Assembly: GCF_001552155.1 (NCBI RefSeq)
Contig: NZ_BCQQ01000053.1
Coordinates: 1-42,154, forward strand
Direction: 5' to 3'
Origin: Actinomadura formosensis NBRC 14204
GTDB lineage: Bacteria > Actinomycetota > Actinomycetes > Streptosporangiales > Streptosporangiaceae
DNA length: 42,154 bases
Under the pieces are notes generated by a model, which saw only the letters and a program-made list of their open reading frames with translations, was not told where the DNA came from and did no database searches. Position 1 is the stretch's first letter; the number at the start of each line of letters is the position of its first letter. A program made the translations under genes and the position numbers. This document shows positions 35,156 to 42,154 of the stretch, piece after piece.

Positions 35156-35365
35156 TGCCACACTCCTCGAAAGGTCGCCCTGCACGGGTTCCCGACCGTG
35201 CCCCGGACTCGACTATGACTCAGATGGCCGGCCACCGTCCAGATACCCGGCACGCCATCCGGCACCCTCGTCCGCCGCACCCCATCGGGTCAGTTCCGCC
35301 TCGTCTACTCATTGGTAACACCAGACGGGAACGAGATCAAGGTCACGTTGTCACAAAGTGGACCA

Positions 35366-37351
35366 TCAGTCCAATTGCCGCCGCAGTTCGCGGGCCAGTT
35401 CGGCAGGGGTCGTCACCGGCAGCCGGCACACGAACCCCCGGCACACGTACGCGGCGGGGGCGCCGTTCACCAGGCCGCGTCCCTCCAGCAGCGGGACGCC
35501 CTCCGCGTCCGGGCCGCCGACGCTCACCACCGCGCCCGGCACGACCGCCATGAGGGCCGTCCGGTGCAGCGCCCCGGTGCGCTCGTCGCCGGGATCACCG
35601 ATCACCGCGACCTCCACCGGGCCCGCCGCGTGCGCCTCCGCCACCGCCAGCCCCCAGCCCGCGAACCGCGCGTGCCTGTCGGCGAGCGTCCCGGCCAGGG
35701 CGAGCGCCCCCTCGGCCGCCAGCCGATGCCAGTCCGAGCCGGTGAGGGCGGCGAACGACAGCAGCGCCCCCGCCGCCGCGAACTGCCCGGACGGCGTCGC
35801 GTTGTCGGTCGGGTCCTGCGGGCGCCGGAACAGCCGCTCCGCATCGTCGGCCGTGTCGTAGAACCCGCCGCCGCCGTCGGCGAACCGTTCGAGGACGGTG
35901 TTCAGCAGCGCGCCGGCCATCCGCACATGATGCGGGTCGCCGGTGACCCCGTGCAGGGCGATCAGGCCCTCGGCCACGTCGGCGTAGTCCTCCAGGACGC
36001 CCGCGTTCTCGCCCGCCGTCCCGTTCCTGGACGTCCGCGTCAGCCGCCCGTCACGCTCGTGCACGTCCAGCAGCAGCCGCGCCACCTCCTCGGCCGCCCG
36101 GACGAGGTCGGGCCGGTCGAACAGGGCGCCGCACTCGGCCAGCGCGGCGATGGCGAGCCCGTTCCACGCCGCCACCACCTTGTCGTCCCGCGCGGGCGGA
36201 ACCCTGTGCGCACGCGCCGACAGCAGGGCCGTCCGCACGCGCTCGTACCGTTCGGTGTCCGCCGGGTCGCCCAGGAGTTGCAGGACGGACGTCCCGTGCT
36301 CGAACGTCCCCGTCACCTCGAAGAGGCCCTCCGCGAACGCGCCGTCCTCCTCGCCGAGCACCTCGCGCAGTTGCTCCGGCGTCCACACGTAGTACTTGCC
36401 CTCGACGCCCTCGCTGTCGGCGTCCAGGGCCGAGGCGAGACCGCCCTCGTCCGTCCGCAGGTCGCGCAGCATCCAGTCGCACGTCTCCAGTGCGACGCGC
36501 CGGGCGAACGGCGTCCCGGTGAGCCGCCACCAGTGCGCGTAGACCCGCGCCAGAAGCGCATTGTCGTAGAGCATCTTCTCGAAGTGGGGGACGACCCACT
36601 GCGCGTCCACCGAGTACCGCGCGAACCCGCCGCCGATCTGGTCGTACATCCCGCCCCTGGCCATCGCCTCCAGGGTGTGGGACGCCATCGCGAGCGACTC
36701 CTCGCTCCCCGTCCGCGCGTGGTGCCGCAGCAGGAACTCCAGCACCATCGACGGCGGGAACTTGGGCGCGCCCCCGAACCCGCCGCGCACCGCGTCGTAG
36801 GACCCGGCGAGCACCTTCACCGCGTGCGCGAGCGCCTCCTCCCCGGGCACCTGCGTCCCGACCAGGCCGGACCCGCGCGAGGTGAGCGCCGCGACGACCT
36901 GCCGCCCCTGCCCCACCACCTCGTCGCGCTGCTCCGTCCACGCCTTGTGCACGGCCTGCAGCAGCGCCCGGAACTGCGCTCGCGGGAAGTACGTCCCGCA
37001 GTAGAACGGGAGCCCCTCCGGCGTCATGAACACCGTCATCGGCCACCCGCCCTGGCCCGTCATGGCCTGGGTCGCCTCCATGTAGACGGCGTCGATGTCC
37101 GGCCGCTCTTCCCTGTCCACCTTGATGTTCACGAACCGCTCGTTCATGACGTGCGCGGTCTCATCGTCCTCGAAGCACTGATGAGCCATCACGTGGCACC
37201 AGTGGCAAGCGGCATATCCAACAGAAAGGAGGACGGGGACGTCCCTCCGCCGGGCCTCGGCGAACGCCTCGTCACTCCACTCCCACCAGTCCACCGGGTT
37301 GCCGGCGTGCTGGAGCAGGTACGGGCTGGTCGCGTCCTTGAGCCGGTTCAT
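35366..37351 (-). CDS. DUF255 thioredoxin-domain protein (YyaL / SSP411 family)
   Basis: 661 residues. Starts with the family hallmark [24 protein letters not shown], then a thioredoxin-like domain with the CxxC motif in [34 protein letters not shown] and [13 protein letters not shown]. The rest is an (alpha/alpha)6 barrel-like region resembling glycosidase or epimerase folds ([33 protein letters not shown], read in parts). The biochemical role of the family is unclear. ATG at 37351 overlaps the RNase Z stop (ATGA), so it is translated with rnz. The same gene (Rv1084) is near mca in mycobacteria, from memory. Confidence 0.93.
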   Translation of the reverse strand: MNRLKDATSPYLLQHAGNPVDWWEWSDEAFAEARRRDVPVLLSVGYAACHWCHVMAHQCFEDDETAHVMNERFVNIKVDREERPDIDAVYMEATQAMTGQGGWPMTVFMTPEGLPFYCGTYFPRAQFRALLQAVHKAWTEQRDEVVGQGRQVVAALTSRGSGLVGTQVPGEEALAHAVKVLAGSYDAVRGGFGGAPKFPPSMVLEFLLRHHARTGSEESLAMASHTLEAMARGGMYDQIGGGFARYSVDAQWVVPHFEKMLYDNALLARVYAHWWRLTGTPFARRVALETCDWMLRDLRTDEGGLASALDADSEGVEGKYYVWTPEQLREVLGEEDGAFAEGLFEVTGTFEHGTSVLQLLGDPADTERYERVRTALLSARAHRVPPARDDKVVAAWNGLAIAALAECGALFDRPDLVRAAEEVARLLLDVHERDGRLTRTSRNGTAGENAGVLEDYADVAEGLIALHGVTGDPHHVRMAGALLNTVLERFADGGGGFYDTADDAERLFRRPQDPTDNATPSGQFAAAGALLSFAALTGSDWHRLAAEGALALAGTLADRHARFAGWGLAVAEAHAAGPVEVAVIGDPGDERTGALHRTALMAVVPGAVVSVGGPDAEGVPLLEGRGLVNGAPAAYVCRGFVCRLPVTTPAELARELRRQLD

Positions 37352-38325
37352 GTCCCGATCCTGCCCGATCGGGCCGCCGCTGCACTTCCCCGGCCGGCGC
37401 GGCGCGGCGGCAGCGGAATCCGATCAAGGTCGTGGACCAGGGACAGGCGGCCCCTGAACACGGCGGACGCCTCGTCCAGGAAGCGGTGCTCGTCCTCGGC
37501 GCGGTACCGCTCGGAAAAGTGCGTGAGGACCAGGTGCCGGACGCCCGCCTCAGCCGCGACCGCGCCCGCCTGCGCCGCCGTGAGATGGCCGTACTCGGTG
37601 GCCAGCGCGGCGTCCTCGTGCAGGAACGTCGACTCGATGACGAGCATGTCCACCCCGTCGGCCAGTTCGCGGACGCCGTCGCAGAGCCGGGTGTCCATGA
37701 CGAACGCGACCTTCTGCCCGGGCCGGGGGACGCTGCACTCCTCAAGCGTGACCGTGCGGCCGTTCCGCGCGGTCACCCGGCCCTCCTCCTGGAGGCGCCG
37801 GACCATCGGCCCCCGGACGCCCCGGGCGGCGAGTTCGGCGGGCAGCATCGTCCGGCCGCCGGGCTCCTCCAGCCGGTACCCGTACGCCTCGACCGGATGC
37901 GACAGCCTCCGCGCGACCAGCCGGAACGGGGCGTCGCCGGTGTCGAGCGGCATCCGCTCGCCGGACACGGGCCGCTCGCGGATCACGCCGGTGTCCCGGA
38001 AGACGGCCGCGTGCCGCAGCCGCTCCCAGTACCGCCGGCCGCTCGCCGGGAACGCCGCGTCCACCGGATGCTCGACGCCGTCACGCGCGATGCGCTGGAC
38101 GATGCCGGGCACGCCGAGGCAGTGGTCGCCGTGGAAGTGCGTCACGCAGATCCACGTCACGTCGTTCGCCGACACCCCCGCGTGCGCCATCTGCCGCTGC
38201 GTCCCCTCGCCGGGGTCGAACAGCACCCCGTGGCCGTCCCAGCGCAGCAGGTACCCGTTGTGGTTGCGGGCCTTGGTGGGCACCGCGCTGGCGGAGCCGA
38301 GGACAACGAGTTCGCGAACCGACAT
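37348..38325 (-). CDS. rnz: ribonuclease Z
   Basis: 325 residues. Metallo-beta-lactamase fold: [26 protein letters not shown] at the start, zinc motif [12 protein letters not shown], then [20 protein letters not shown] (Asp ligand), [13 protein letters not shown] and LTHFSERY (His ligand). Removes the 3' trailer from tRNA precursors. ATG at 38325; GGAGGG abuts the start codon and is closer than usual. It ends in an ATGA overlap with the DUF255 gene. Divergent from the F420-type gene with a 79-base gap. Confidence 0.93.
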   Translation of the reverse strand: MSVRELVVLGSASAVPTKARNHNGYLLRWDGHGVLFDPGEGTQRQMAHAGVSANDVTWICVTHFHGDHCLGVPGIVQRIARDGVEHPVDAAFPASGRRYWERLRHAAVFRDTGVIRERPVSGERMPLDTGDAPFRLVARRLSHPVEAYGYRLEEPGGRTMLPAELAARGVRGPMVRRLQEEGRVTARNGRTVTLEECSVPRPGQKVAFVMDTRLCDGVRELADGVDMLVIESTFLHEDAALATEYGHLTAAQAGAVAAEAGVRHLVLTHFSERYRAEDEHRFLDEASAVFRGRLSLVHDLDRIPLPPRRAGRGSAAAARSGRIGT

Positions 38326-38404
38326 CCCTCCATGGTGTCGGGTGAGGCGGCGGGCAAGCGCTTGGTTATTCTGTGCGCGATACAGGCGAACAAGGGAGAG
38401 CCCG

Positions 38405-38881
38405 TTGGCCGGGAGCAAGCGCGACAAGATCAAGATGACGCCGGACGAGGTGGCGTCCTATCTCGCCGACAACTTCAAGGTCCAGGTCGCCACCATCGGC
38501 AAGGACGGCGAACCGCACCTCGTCGCGATGTTCTACGCGCTGCTCGACGGCAAGATCGCCTTCACCACCTACAAGTCGTCGCAGAAGGTGGTGAACCTGC
38601 GCCGCAACCCCACCATGACCTGCCTGGTGGAGGACGGCGTCGAGTACAACGAACTGCGCGGCGTCGCCCTCTACGGCCGCGGCCTCATCGTCGAGGACCC
38701 CGGCCCCCGCAGCAAGGTCGGCATGGTCGTCGGCTCCCGCATGGCGGGCCTCCCCGTCCCCGAGATCGGCGAACCCGTCGACCCGGTCATCGCCGAGGGC
38801 ATCGAGCAGGCTCTCGCCAAGCGCGTCCTCATCGTCATGGAACCCGACCGCATCGTCAGCTGGGACCACCGCAAGGTGTAG
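38405..38881 (+). CDS. PPOX-class F420-dependent oxidoreductase
   Basis: 158 residues, a split-barrel flavin/F420-binding protein of the pyridoxamine-5'-phosphate-oxidase superfamily. Visible: [63 protein letters not shown] (read as successive strands) and [15 protein letters not shown]. Family members reduce substrates with F420H2; the substrate is unknown. TTG start at 38405 with GGGAG 7 bases upstream; the long open frame before it is the antisense of rnz and the DUF255 gene. It ends 3 bases before the stop of the convergent TPR gene. Confidence 0.87.
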   Translation: MAGSKRDKIKMTPDEVASYLADNFKVQVATIGKDGEPHLVAMFYALLDGKIAFTTYKSSQKVVNLRRNPTMTCLVEDGVEYNELRGVALYGRGLIVEDPGPRSKVGMVVGSRMAGLPVPEIGEPVDPVIAEGIEQALAKRVLIVMEPDRIVSWDHRKV

Positions 38882-38884
38882 TGG

Positions 38885-39727
38885 TCACGTGCCGGGGGGC
38901 GGTGGGCCGCACAGGTCCATCGCGCGGAGCAGGGCGGCGTATTCGGCGGCGCGGTCGGCGCGCTGCCGGGCGGCGTCGGCCATGCGGACGAACATGGCGG
39001 CCTGGTCGCCGGCGGCGCCCCGTTTCCGGTGGATCTCCAGGGCCTGCCCGAAGAAGTTGACGGCCGCGACGGGGCGGTGTGCGCGCAGGTACGCCTCGCC
39101 CAGGGTGGTCAGGGCGCGGGCGCGGTTGTGCTGGTCCGGTTCGGGGAGGGCGGCGAACTCACCCGGGAGCGGGCCGAGGAGTTCGATGGCGCGCTCCAGT
39201 TCGTCCGTCTTGACCAGGGCGCGGGCGAGATCGTGGCGGGCCGGCAGGATCTCGTACGGGTCACCGCCGGCTTCGGTGTCGCGGAGGCGTTCCTCCAGCA
39301 CCTCGGCCGCCTCCGACCAGCGTTCGCGGTCCAGCAGAGCCAGGCCCCGGGGTTCGCCGCCCGCGGTCGCGGAGGCGAGGGCGTGGTCGAGGAGGCGGTG
39401 CAGCGCGGCGTTCCGCTCCGCCTCGGTCTCCGCACGGTCGGCCTGCCGCCGCGCGTGGCCGCGCACCGCTTCGGGGAGCCGGAACCGGTCGCCGGACGCC
39501 GTGACGAGCCCGCGTGCCGTCAGCGTCTCCAGCAGTTCGCGGGCCTCGGTCCCGGGGACGCCCGCGAGGGCGCCGGCCGCCGCGGGCCCGAACTCGTCAC
39601 CGGGCGGCAGGCTCAGCAGCCGGAGCAGCCGGGCCGCCGCCGGGTCGAGCTCCCGGTAGGCGTCCTCGAAGTTCGCGCGCACGTCGGGGTCCTCCCCGGA
39701 CGCGGCCGGATCGAACCGGCCGGGCAC
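38885..39727 (-). CDS. orphan winged-helix / TPR protein (AfsR/STAND-type fragment without NTPase)
   Basis: 280 residues. The first part, FEDAYRELDPAAARLLRLLSLPPGDEFGPAAAGALAG (about 20-56) and ELLETLTARGLVTASGDRFRLPEAVRGHARRQA, is what normally follows the NB-ARC ATPase in AfsR-like STAND regulators. Residues about 130-275 hold TPR-like helical repeats (RWSEAAEVLEERL, DELERAIELLGPL, RALTTLGEAYLRAHRPVAAVNFFGQALEIHR). No Walker A or other ATPase motif and no DNA-binding SARP domain are present, and the 22-base gap upstream leaves no room for them. Either a trimmed remnant or a stand-alone helical adaptor. GTG at 39727. Confidence 0.68.
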   Translation of the reverse strand: MPGRFDPAASGEDPDVRANFEDAYRELDPAAARLLRLLSLPPGDEFGPAAAGALAGVPGTEARELLETLTARGLVTASGDRFRLPEAVRGHARRQADRAETEAERNAALHRLLDHALASATAGGEPRGLALLDRERWSEAAEVLEERLRDTEAGGDPYEILPARHDLARALVKTDELERAIELLGPLPGEFAALPEPDQHNRARALTTLGEAYLRAHRPVAAVNFFGQALEIHRKRGAAGDQAAMFVRMADAARQRADRAAEYAALLRAMDLCGPPPPGT

Positions 39728-39749
39728 GGGGCCCGCGCCCGGCCGGCGG

Positions 39750-39983
39750 TCAGGCGTCGTCGCCGTCGGGCCCGGTGGCCGCGCCGCTCTTCTTCGCCTG
39801 GGCGCGTTCCCATTCCTGCTGCCTGAGGTCCTCCTCGCGAGGCGCCTGGATCTTCTTCATCTGCTTGCTCATCGAGCGGATCAGGAAGACCGTCGCGGCC
39901 AGCAGGGCGAGGAAGACCCCGAAACCGAGGAAGCCGGGACTGACCGTGTCATCGTTCAGCGGCAAGGCGATGAGCGGAGACAT
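39750..39983 (-). CDS. small single-pass membrane protein downstream of mca
   Basis: 77 residues. One membrane helix (SPGFLGFGVFLALLAATVFLIRSM) and a highly charged cytoplasmic tail (KQMKKIQAPREEDLRQQEWERAQAKK). The ATG at 39983 shares its A with the mca stop (TGATG), so it is translationally coupled to mca. The gene after mca in mycobacteria (Rv1083) is a similar small protein, from memory. Function unknown; a membrane role linked to mycothiol-conjugate breakdown is only a guess from position. Confidence 0.8.
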   Translation of the reverse strand: MSPLIALPLNDDTVSPGFLGFGVFLALLAATVFLIRSMSKQMKKIQAPREEDLRQQEWERAQAKKSGAATGPDGDDA

Positions 39984-40906
39984 CACAGACACACCTTCTC
40001 CCGGATACCGGCGAACAAGTCGTCCTCCGGCACCTCGGTATCGACGAGGGACCTGGCCAAATGGTAGTCCTCGGTCGGCCATGCCTCGCGCTGGACGTCC
40101 ATCGGGACGACGAACCAGAAGCCGTCGGGATCGATCTGGGTGGCATGGGCGAGCAGGGCGCGGTCCCTGGTCTCGAAGTGGTCGGCGCACGGGACGCGTG
40201 TGGTCACCTCCCACTTGGGGCGCTTTTCCTCCTCCAAGCGCTTCAGCCAGTCGGCGTAGGGCGACTCCAGGCCGGCCTTCTCCATGGCGGCGTGCAGGGC
40301 AAGGATGCGTCCCTTGTTGAAGGTCATGTGGTAGTAGAGCTTGAGCGGCTGCCAGGGCTCGCCCGTGCCCGGGTAGCGCTCCGGGTCGCCCGCGGCCTCG
40401 AACGCCTCGACCGACACCTCGTGGCACTTCACGTGGTCGGGGTGGGGGTACCCGCCGTTCTCGTCGTAGGTGAGCATCACATGCGGACGGAAGTCGCGGA
40501 CGGCGCGCACCAGCGGCTCGGCCGCGGTCTCCCGCGGCTCCAGCGCGAAGCAGCCCTCCGGCAGCGGCGGCGGCGGGTCGCCCTCCGGGAAGCCGGAGTC
40601 GACGAAGCCGAGCCAGCGCTGCTCGACGCCGAGGATCTCGCGGGCCCGCGCCATCTCCGCCTCGCGGACCTTGCCGATGTCCGCCTTGATCTCCGGGCGG
40701 TCCATCGCCGGGTTCAGGATGTCGCCGCGCTCCCCGCCCGTGCAGGTGACGACGAGGACCTCGACGCCTTCCGCGACGTACCTGGCCATCGTGGCGGCGC
40801 CCTTGCTGGACTCGTCGTCGGGATGGGCGTGCACCGCCATGAGCCGCAGCGGCCCATCGCCACCGCACTGCCGGTCGAGCGTCGTACCGTCGATGACCTC
40901 GGACAC
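39983..40906 (-). CDS. mca: mycothiol S-conjugate amidase Mca
   Basis: 307 residues. LmbE/PIG-L fold: zinc motif [15 protein letters not shown] (His28, Asp31), [15 protein letters not shown], and the distal zinc motif [11 protein letters not shown] (His155-His158). Mca-specific length and C-terminus ([24 protein letters not shown]) separate it from MshB. It cleaves mycothiol adducts of drugs and electrophiles to a mercapturic acid, which is exported, and GlcN-inositol. It implies that the organism makes mycothiol. GTG at 40906 with GAGAGGAAG upstream. Divergent from the DUF4307 gene. Confidence 0.95.
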   Translation of the reverse strand: MSEVIDGTTLDRQCGGDGPLRLMAVHAHPDDESSKGAATMARYVAEGVEVLVVTCTGGERGDILNPAMDRPEIKADIGKVREAEMARAREILGVEQRWLGFVDSGFPEGDPPPPLPEGCFALEPRETAAEPLVRAVRDFRPHVMLTYDENGGYPHPDHVKCHEVSVEAFEAAGDPERYPGTGEPWQPLKLYYHMTFNKGRILALHAAMEKAGLESPYADWLKRLEEEKRPKWEVTTRVPCADHFETRDRALLAHATQIDPDGFWFVVPMDVQREAWPTEDYHLARSLVDTEVPEDDLFAGIREKVCL

Positions 40907-41014
40907 GGTTCTTCCTCTCGGGACTTACTTTGCGGCCCCCGGTTCGAGGCACGCGCCGGCACAGACGAGAATTGTCCCTGACAACGTCCGCCCACCGCAC
41001 GGAGATTCCCCGCC

Positions 41015-41401
41015 ATGACGACGAGCGTGTCGAAAACAGCGGCGCCCGCCGGGACCCGGCGGGGCGGCCGGTTCGGGCTGGTGGTCGTCGGGCTGCTGTC
41101 GGCGCTGATGGCGGTCGGGATGGGGATCCTCGCCGCGCACACGGGACAGACCCCCGGGATCGTCCCGCAGACGATCGCCTACGACATCACCGACACCTCG
41201 GTGAAGATCACCTTCACGGTGGCCAAGGCCAAGGGCGACGACGTGCGCTGCACGGTGGACGCCTACGACACCGACTTCGCGATCCTCGCGAAGAAGGAGG
41301 TCTCCGTCCCGGCAGGGAAGTCCAGCGTCAAGGAGACAGAGACGCTGACGACACCGCGGCGTGCCACCGGCGCCCGGATCCATGACTGCCGCAAGGCATG
41401 A
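41015..41401 (+). CDS. DUF4307-family membrane protein
   Basis: 128 residues. A short basic head, one membrane helix (FGLVVVGLLSALMAVGMGILAA, about 20-41), then an external beta-rich domain with ITDTSVKITFTVAKAKGDDVRCTVDAYD and a C-terminal Cys (HDCRKA) that could pair with the earlier Cys. This is DUF4307, typically encoded between mca and greA in actinobacteria; function unknown. ATG at 41015 with a weak ribosome site (CGGAG). A small palindrome, TTGTC CCT GACAA (40972-40984), lies in the divergent promoter region shared with mca. Confidence 0.85.
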   Translation: MTTSVSKTAAPAGTRRGGRFGLVVVGLLSALMAVGMGILAAHTGQTPGIVPQTIAYDITDTSVKITFTVAKAKGDDVRCTVDAYDTDFAILAKKEVSVPAGKSSVKETETLTTPRRATGARIHDCRKA

Positions 41402-41559
41402 GCAAGGCATGACCGGGCTGGACCACCCGAAACCGCCCATGCGCCGGGGGAACGACGAGCCACGTTTGGCGGATTGCGGACGCCGAGTTCAGGGAACCTT
41501 TACCCGCACACACCGGATAGGCTAGAGGTTTCACCCGGCCGCACTTCATGTCGATGTGA

Positions 41560-41581
41560 CACCCACCCGCGTGGGCGGGTG
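41560..41581. repeat. hairpin in the greA leader region
   Basis: CACCCACCC (41560-41568) pairs with GGGCGGGTG (41573-41581) with one A-C mismatch and a 4-base loop, ending 30 bases before greA. No T-run. It may end upstream transcription or shape the greA leader. Confidence 0.4.
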
Positions 41582-41611
41582 AGGATCGCACCATGTGGAT
41601 GAGGAGTACCC

Positions 41612-42112
41612 GTGACCGAGACCCGCGCTGACAACGTCACCTGGCTGACGCAGGAGGCGTACGACCGGCTCAAGGCTGAGCTGGAGCACCTGTCGGGCCC
41701 GGGCCGCATCGAGATCGCTCAGAAGATCGAGGCGGCGCGGGAGGAGGGCGACCTGCGCGAGAACGGCGGCTACCACGCGGCCAAGGAAGAACAGGGCAAG
41801 ATCGAGGGCCGGATCCTCCAACTCCAGAGCATCCTGGAGAACGCGCGCGTCGGGGAAGCTCCGCGCACCGATGGCGTCGTCGGCCCCGGTATGACCGTCA
41901 CGATCTCCTTCGAGGGCGACGACGAGGAGGTCACCTTCCTGCTCGCCTCCCGCGAGGAGGTCGGCGCCCCCATCGACGTCTACTCGCCCAAGTCGCCCCT
42001 CGGCGCCGCCATCAACGGCAAGAAGGTCGGCGAGAAGGCCACCTACAACCTCCCCAACGGCCGCGCCATGACCGTGGAAATCCTCGACGCGACGGCGTAC
42101 GGAACGGCGTAG
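41612..42112 (+). CDS. greA: transcription elongation factor GreA
   Basis: 166 residues. The N-terminal coiled coil carries WLTQEAYDRLKAELEHL, RIEIAQKIEAAREEGDLRENGGYHAAKEEQG, with the acidic tip DLRE that enters the polymerase channel. The C-terminal FKBP-like domain has PGMTVTISFEGDDEEVTFLLAS and ISVYSPKSPLG-type sequence (IDVYSPKSPLGAAINGKKVGEKA). It rescues backtracked RNA polymerase by stimulating transcript cleavage. GTG at 41612 with AGGAG upstream. Confidence 0.95.
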   Translation: MTETRADNVTWLTQEAYDRLKAELEHLSGPGRIEIAQKIEAAREEGDLRENGGYHAAKEEQGKIEGRILQLQSILENARVGEAPRTDGVVGPGMTVTISFEGDDEEVTFLLASREEVGAPIDVYSPKSPLGAAINGKKVGEKATYNLPNGRAMTVEILDATAYGTA

Positions 42113-42154
42113 CCCTCGGCTGTATTGATTGCGTCGCCCTCGGCGTCGGGCCCT

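Noticed and set aside
35312..38404. Upstream extension of the F420-type gene to 1189 codons
   Set aside because: Antisense to the DUF255 and RNase Z genes; the TTG at 38405 has a proper ribosome site and starts the domain.

Overview
The window is a continuous stretch of very GC-rich (about 70% or more, by eye) actinomycete chromosome with about 45 protein genes. No rRNA, tRNA, insertion sequence, phage gene or CRISPR array is visible. Lineage evidence: mycothiol conjugate amidase (mca), an F420-type pyridoxamine-oxidase-fold protein, DUF1707, DUF4245, DUF4307 and DUF6542 proteins, frequent GTG/TTG starts and many candidate leaderless starts. The transglycosylase and Tcp-type genes fit a filamentous actinomycete, perhaps Thermomonosporaceae (Actinomadura-like); that family-level placement is inference.

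Layout. 1-3059 (minus): three genes of a Tcp-type conjugation/type IV secretion-like module (TcpC, TcpD, TcpE families); the TcpE-like gene runs off the left edge. 3493-6701: ychF, divergent from rmuC, which is coupled to a DUF6542 membrane protein. 6778-9157: a compact tetR / haloalkane-dehalogenase-like / arginase-family operon. 9163-13282: ispH, divergent from a lipid-droplet-type protein, then marR and xseA-xseB. 13308-16556: DUF4245 and tetR, glpX, DUF1707. 16639-22545: transport block with an ABC pair, an MFS permease, a small helical protein, and a MocR regulator divergent from an EamA exporter. 22547-27107: class I fumarase, a membrane Ser/Thr kinase and class II fumarase on one strand. 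27157-30871 (minus): secreted transglycosylase, PIN-PhoH protein, cis-prenyltransferase. 31136-35155: a probable ribbon-helix-helix protein, a DHA2 MFS exporter with its TetR regulator, and a C40 peptidase. 35366-39727: DUF255 (YyaL) protein with RNase Z, an F420-type protein and an orphan winged-helix/TPR protein. 39750-42112: small membrane protein, mca, DUF4307 and greA.

The backbone greA - DUF4307 - mca - small membrane protein - YyaL - cis-prenyltransferase - phoH2 - fumarase - glpX - xseB - xseA - lipid-droplet protein - ispH - ychF follows, from memory, the order of the Rv1080c-Rv1112 region of Mycobacterium tuberculosis. The regulator/transporter/hydrolase blocks look like lineage-specific insertions into that backbone. 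The most useful non-coding signals are palindromic operators next to regulator genes (6754-6771, 31654-31669, 31724-31738), a perfect CRP-type box upstream of the transglycosylase (28448-28463), a family of G-run/C-run hairpins at gene junctions, and a recurring TANNNT element 6-7 bases before start codons. I see no clearly new multi-gene system; the best candidates for novelty are the autoregulated RHH-like protein, the ligand-substituted arginase paralogue, and the Tcp module with its long disordered tail.
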